Positions 63,159 to 64,000 of a DNA stretch of 64,000 nt are shown here, one piece after another. The stretch covers positions 248,001 through 312,000 of the forward strand of contig JAFLSY010000002.1 in assembly GCA_022510745.1 (NCBI GenBank), given 5' to 3'. A program made the position numbers and the translations under genes. The notes under the pieces are model-generated. The model worked only from the letters and a program-made list of their open reading frames with translations. It ran no database searches and was not told the DNA's origin. Source of the stretch: Lachnospiraceae bacterium. GTDB taxonomy: Bacteria > Bacillota > Clostridia > Lachnospirales > Lachnospiraceae. Each line of letters begins with the position of its first letter. The first letter of the stretch is position 1.

Positions 63159-63187
63159 ATTATAATGGCTTCCCGCAAAAAATGCAA
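63159..63187 (-). promoter_or_regulatory. Probable tRNA-Thr promoter
   Basis: A perfect TATAAT (63159-63164, minus) is 17 nt from TTGCAT (63182-63187), giving a leader of about 22 nt before the tRNA. Confidence 0.6.
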
Positions 63188-63225
63188 CGGGGAATTTATA
63201 AAATTTACAAGATGCCGTAAAACAG

Positions 63226-64000
63226 CTATACTTGATGTACATCCAACTGGGGAAACGGAATGGTGATGCCCACCCTGTCCAATGTATACTTCGTTTCCTC
63301 CGTCAGCCGCCATTTTGCCGTCCAATAGTCTTCCTTGTACACCCAGCATCGGATTCCAAGATGAATGGAAGACTCCGCCAGTTGGTCTACAAACACCAAC
63401 TTTTCTTTATCTTCTAAAACCGCTTCATCCTTGATTAACATTTCCGTCAAAGCCTCTTTTGCCAGCTTAATATCCGAATCGTATGCAATGCCAACCGTAA
63501 TATCCAGCCTTCGCACGGACGCTTCCGTTACATTGGTCATACTGTTATTGGCAAGCGAACCGTTGGGCAAGATAATGACACGGTTGTCAGGTGTCTGCAG
63601 TTTTGTATAAAAAAGCTGTATTTCCGAAACAGTACCCTCGTTCCCTTTAGTATCCTCTTTAATATAGTCCCCTACTTTAAAGGGTTTTAAAAGCAGAATC
63701 AGCACTCCTCCCGCAAAATTGGAGAGACTACCCTGAATCGCCAGACCGATGGCCACACCGGCAGAACCGAGTAAGGCAACAATGCTGGCAGCATCCAGAC
63801 CAAACCCCGAAGCAATTAAAAAGATCAAGAGCACATAGAGTAATACTTTGATAAATGAATCCAGAAACTGCACCACACCCACGTCCGCATGGGCACGCTG
63901 CAAAGATTTTTTCAATATTTTGCGTAACAGTTTGATAATCTGCACACCAATGAAAAAAGCTACAATTGCCAGCAGAATCCTGATTCCCAGCCGCAGAGCT
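63226..64000 (-). CDS. MscS-family mechanosensitive channel, N terminus beyond window
   Basis: The frame remains open to position 64000 (no start codon needed before the edge), so the N-terminal residues are missing; GTG 63945 is only an internal codon. Visible features are two hydrophobic helices, the pore helix pattern GSAGVAIGLAIQGSLSNFAGGVLILLLKPFKVGDYI, and the beta-domain with PNGSLANNSMTNVT. The final 100 residues are soluble. MscS channels open under membrane tension and release solutes. Confidence 0.9.
   Translation of the reverse strand, partial: ALRLGIRILLAIVAFFIGVQIIKLLRKILKKSLQRAHADVGVVQFLDSFIKVLLYVLLIFLIASGFGLDAASIVALLGSAGVAIGLAIQGSLSNFAGGVLILLLKPFKVGDYIKEDTKGNEGTVSEIQLFYTKLQTPDNRVIILPNGSLANNSMTNVTEASVRRLDITVGIAYDSDIKLAKEALTEMLIKDEAVLEDKEKLVFVDQLAESSIHLGIRCWVYKEDYWTAKWRLTEETKYTLDRVGITIPFPQLDVHQV

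Overview
The window is an ordinary, gene-dense stretch of chromosome from an anaerobic, endospore-forming Firmicute, most likely a Lachnospiraceae-type Clostridium. Supporting signs are low-to-moderate GC, strong AGGAGG-type ribosome sites, the clostridial gene order rsmD-coaD and recG-fakA-asp23-rpmB, spore genes (gerW, DUF2953, pdaA), a GGGtGRT/U-type scaffold pair, and a clostridial LeuC/LeuD. This placement is inferred from gene content and not from a database search. I found no insertion sequence, prophage, integrase, CRISPR array or rRNA. One tRNA (Thr, CGT) is present. Most genes are on the minus strand.

1-12.4 kb (all minus): a truncated N-acetylmuramoyl-L-alanine amidase, a coiled-coil protein, coaD, rsmD, a type II topoisomerase pair (parE/parC), a DegV fatty-acid-binding protein, recG, the fatty-acid kinase fakA and an Asp23 protein. 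12.5-20 kb: divergent rpmB followed by four tandem hairpins, a J-domain-like protein with a 48-residue membrane protein upstream, the gerW/DUF2953 spore pair, an HD-GYP protein whose HD is YD, a NUDIX hydrolase and a SEDS-PBP pair. 20-36.9 kb: U32, zapA, ruvBA, a MATE exporter, leuCD, a two-component system, an ABC exporter, and ilvB-ilvN-ilvN-ilvC with two separate regulatory subunits.

37-50 kb: cobalamin-dependent metH, a small lipoprotein, pdaA, a DUF2752 gene with three DUF4190 paralogues, an unannotated 55-codon plus-strand ORF, a chemotaxis receptor, the GGGtGRT/U-type scaffold pair, and a TrpXYZ-type ABC importer. 50-64 kb: a left-handed-helix protein, topoisomerase III with four C-terminal repeats, an AAA ATPase, a PAS/degenerate-GGDEF/EAL protein, asd, argH, a plus-strand ABC importer without a binding protein, an HMGL-like aldolase, an SseB protein, tRNA-Thr and a truncated MscS channel.

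The main themes are branched-chain amino acid synthesis (leuCD, ilvBNNC) with aspartate-family and arginine genes, envelope and spore wall work, DNA topology and repair, and cyclic-di-GMP proteins with altered catalytic motifs. The points most worth a second look are the GGGtGRT/scaffold pair, the parE promoter enclosed in a 14-bp inverted repeat that also reads as a terminator, the two-subunit IlvN arrangement, CodY-like boxes before leuCD, the YD-type HD-GYP protein, the DUF4190 triplet, and the small ORF at 43.2 kb.
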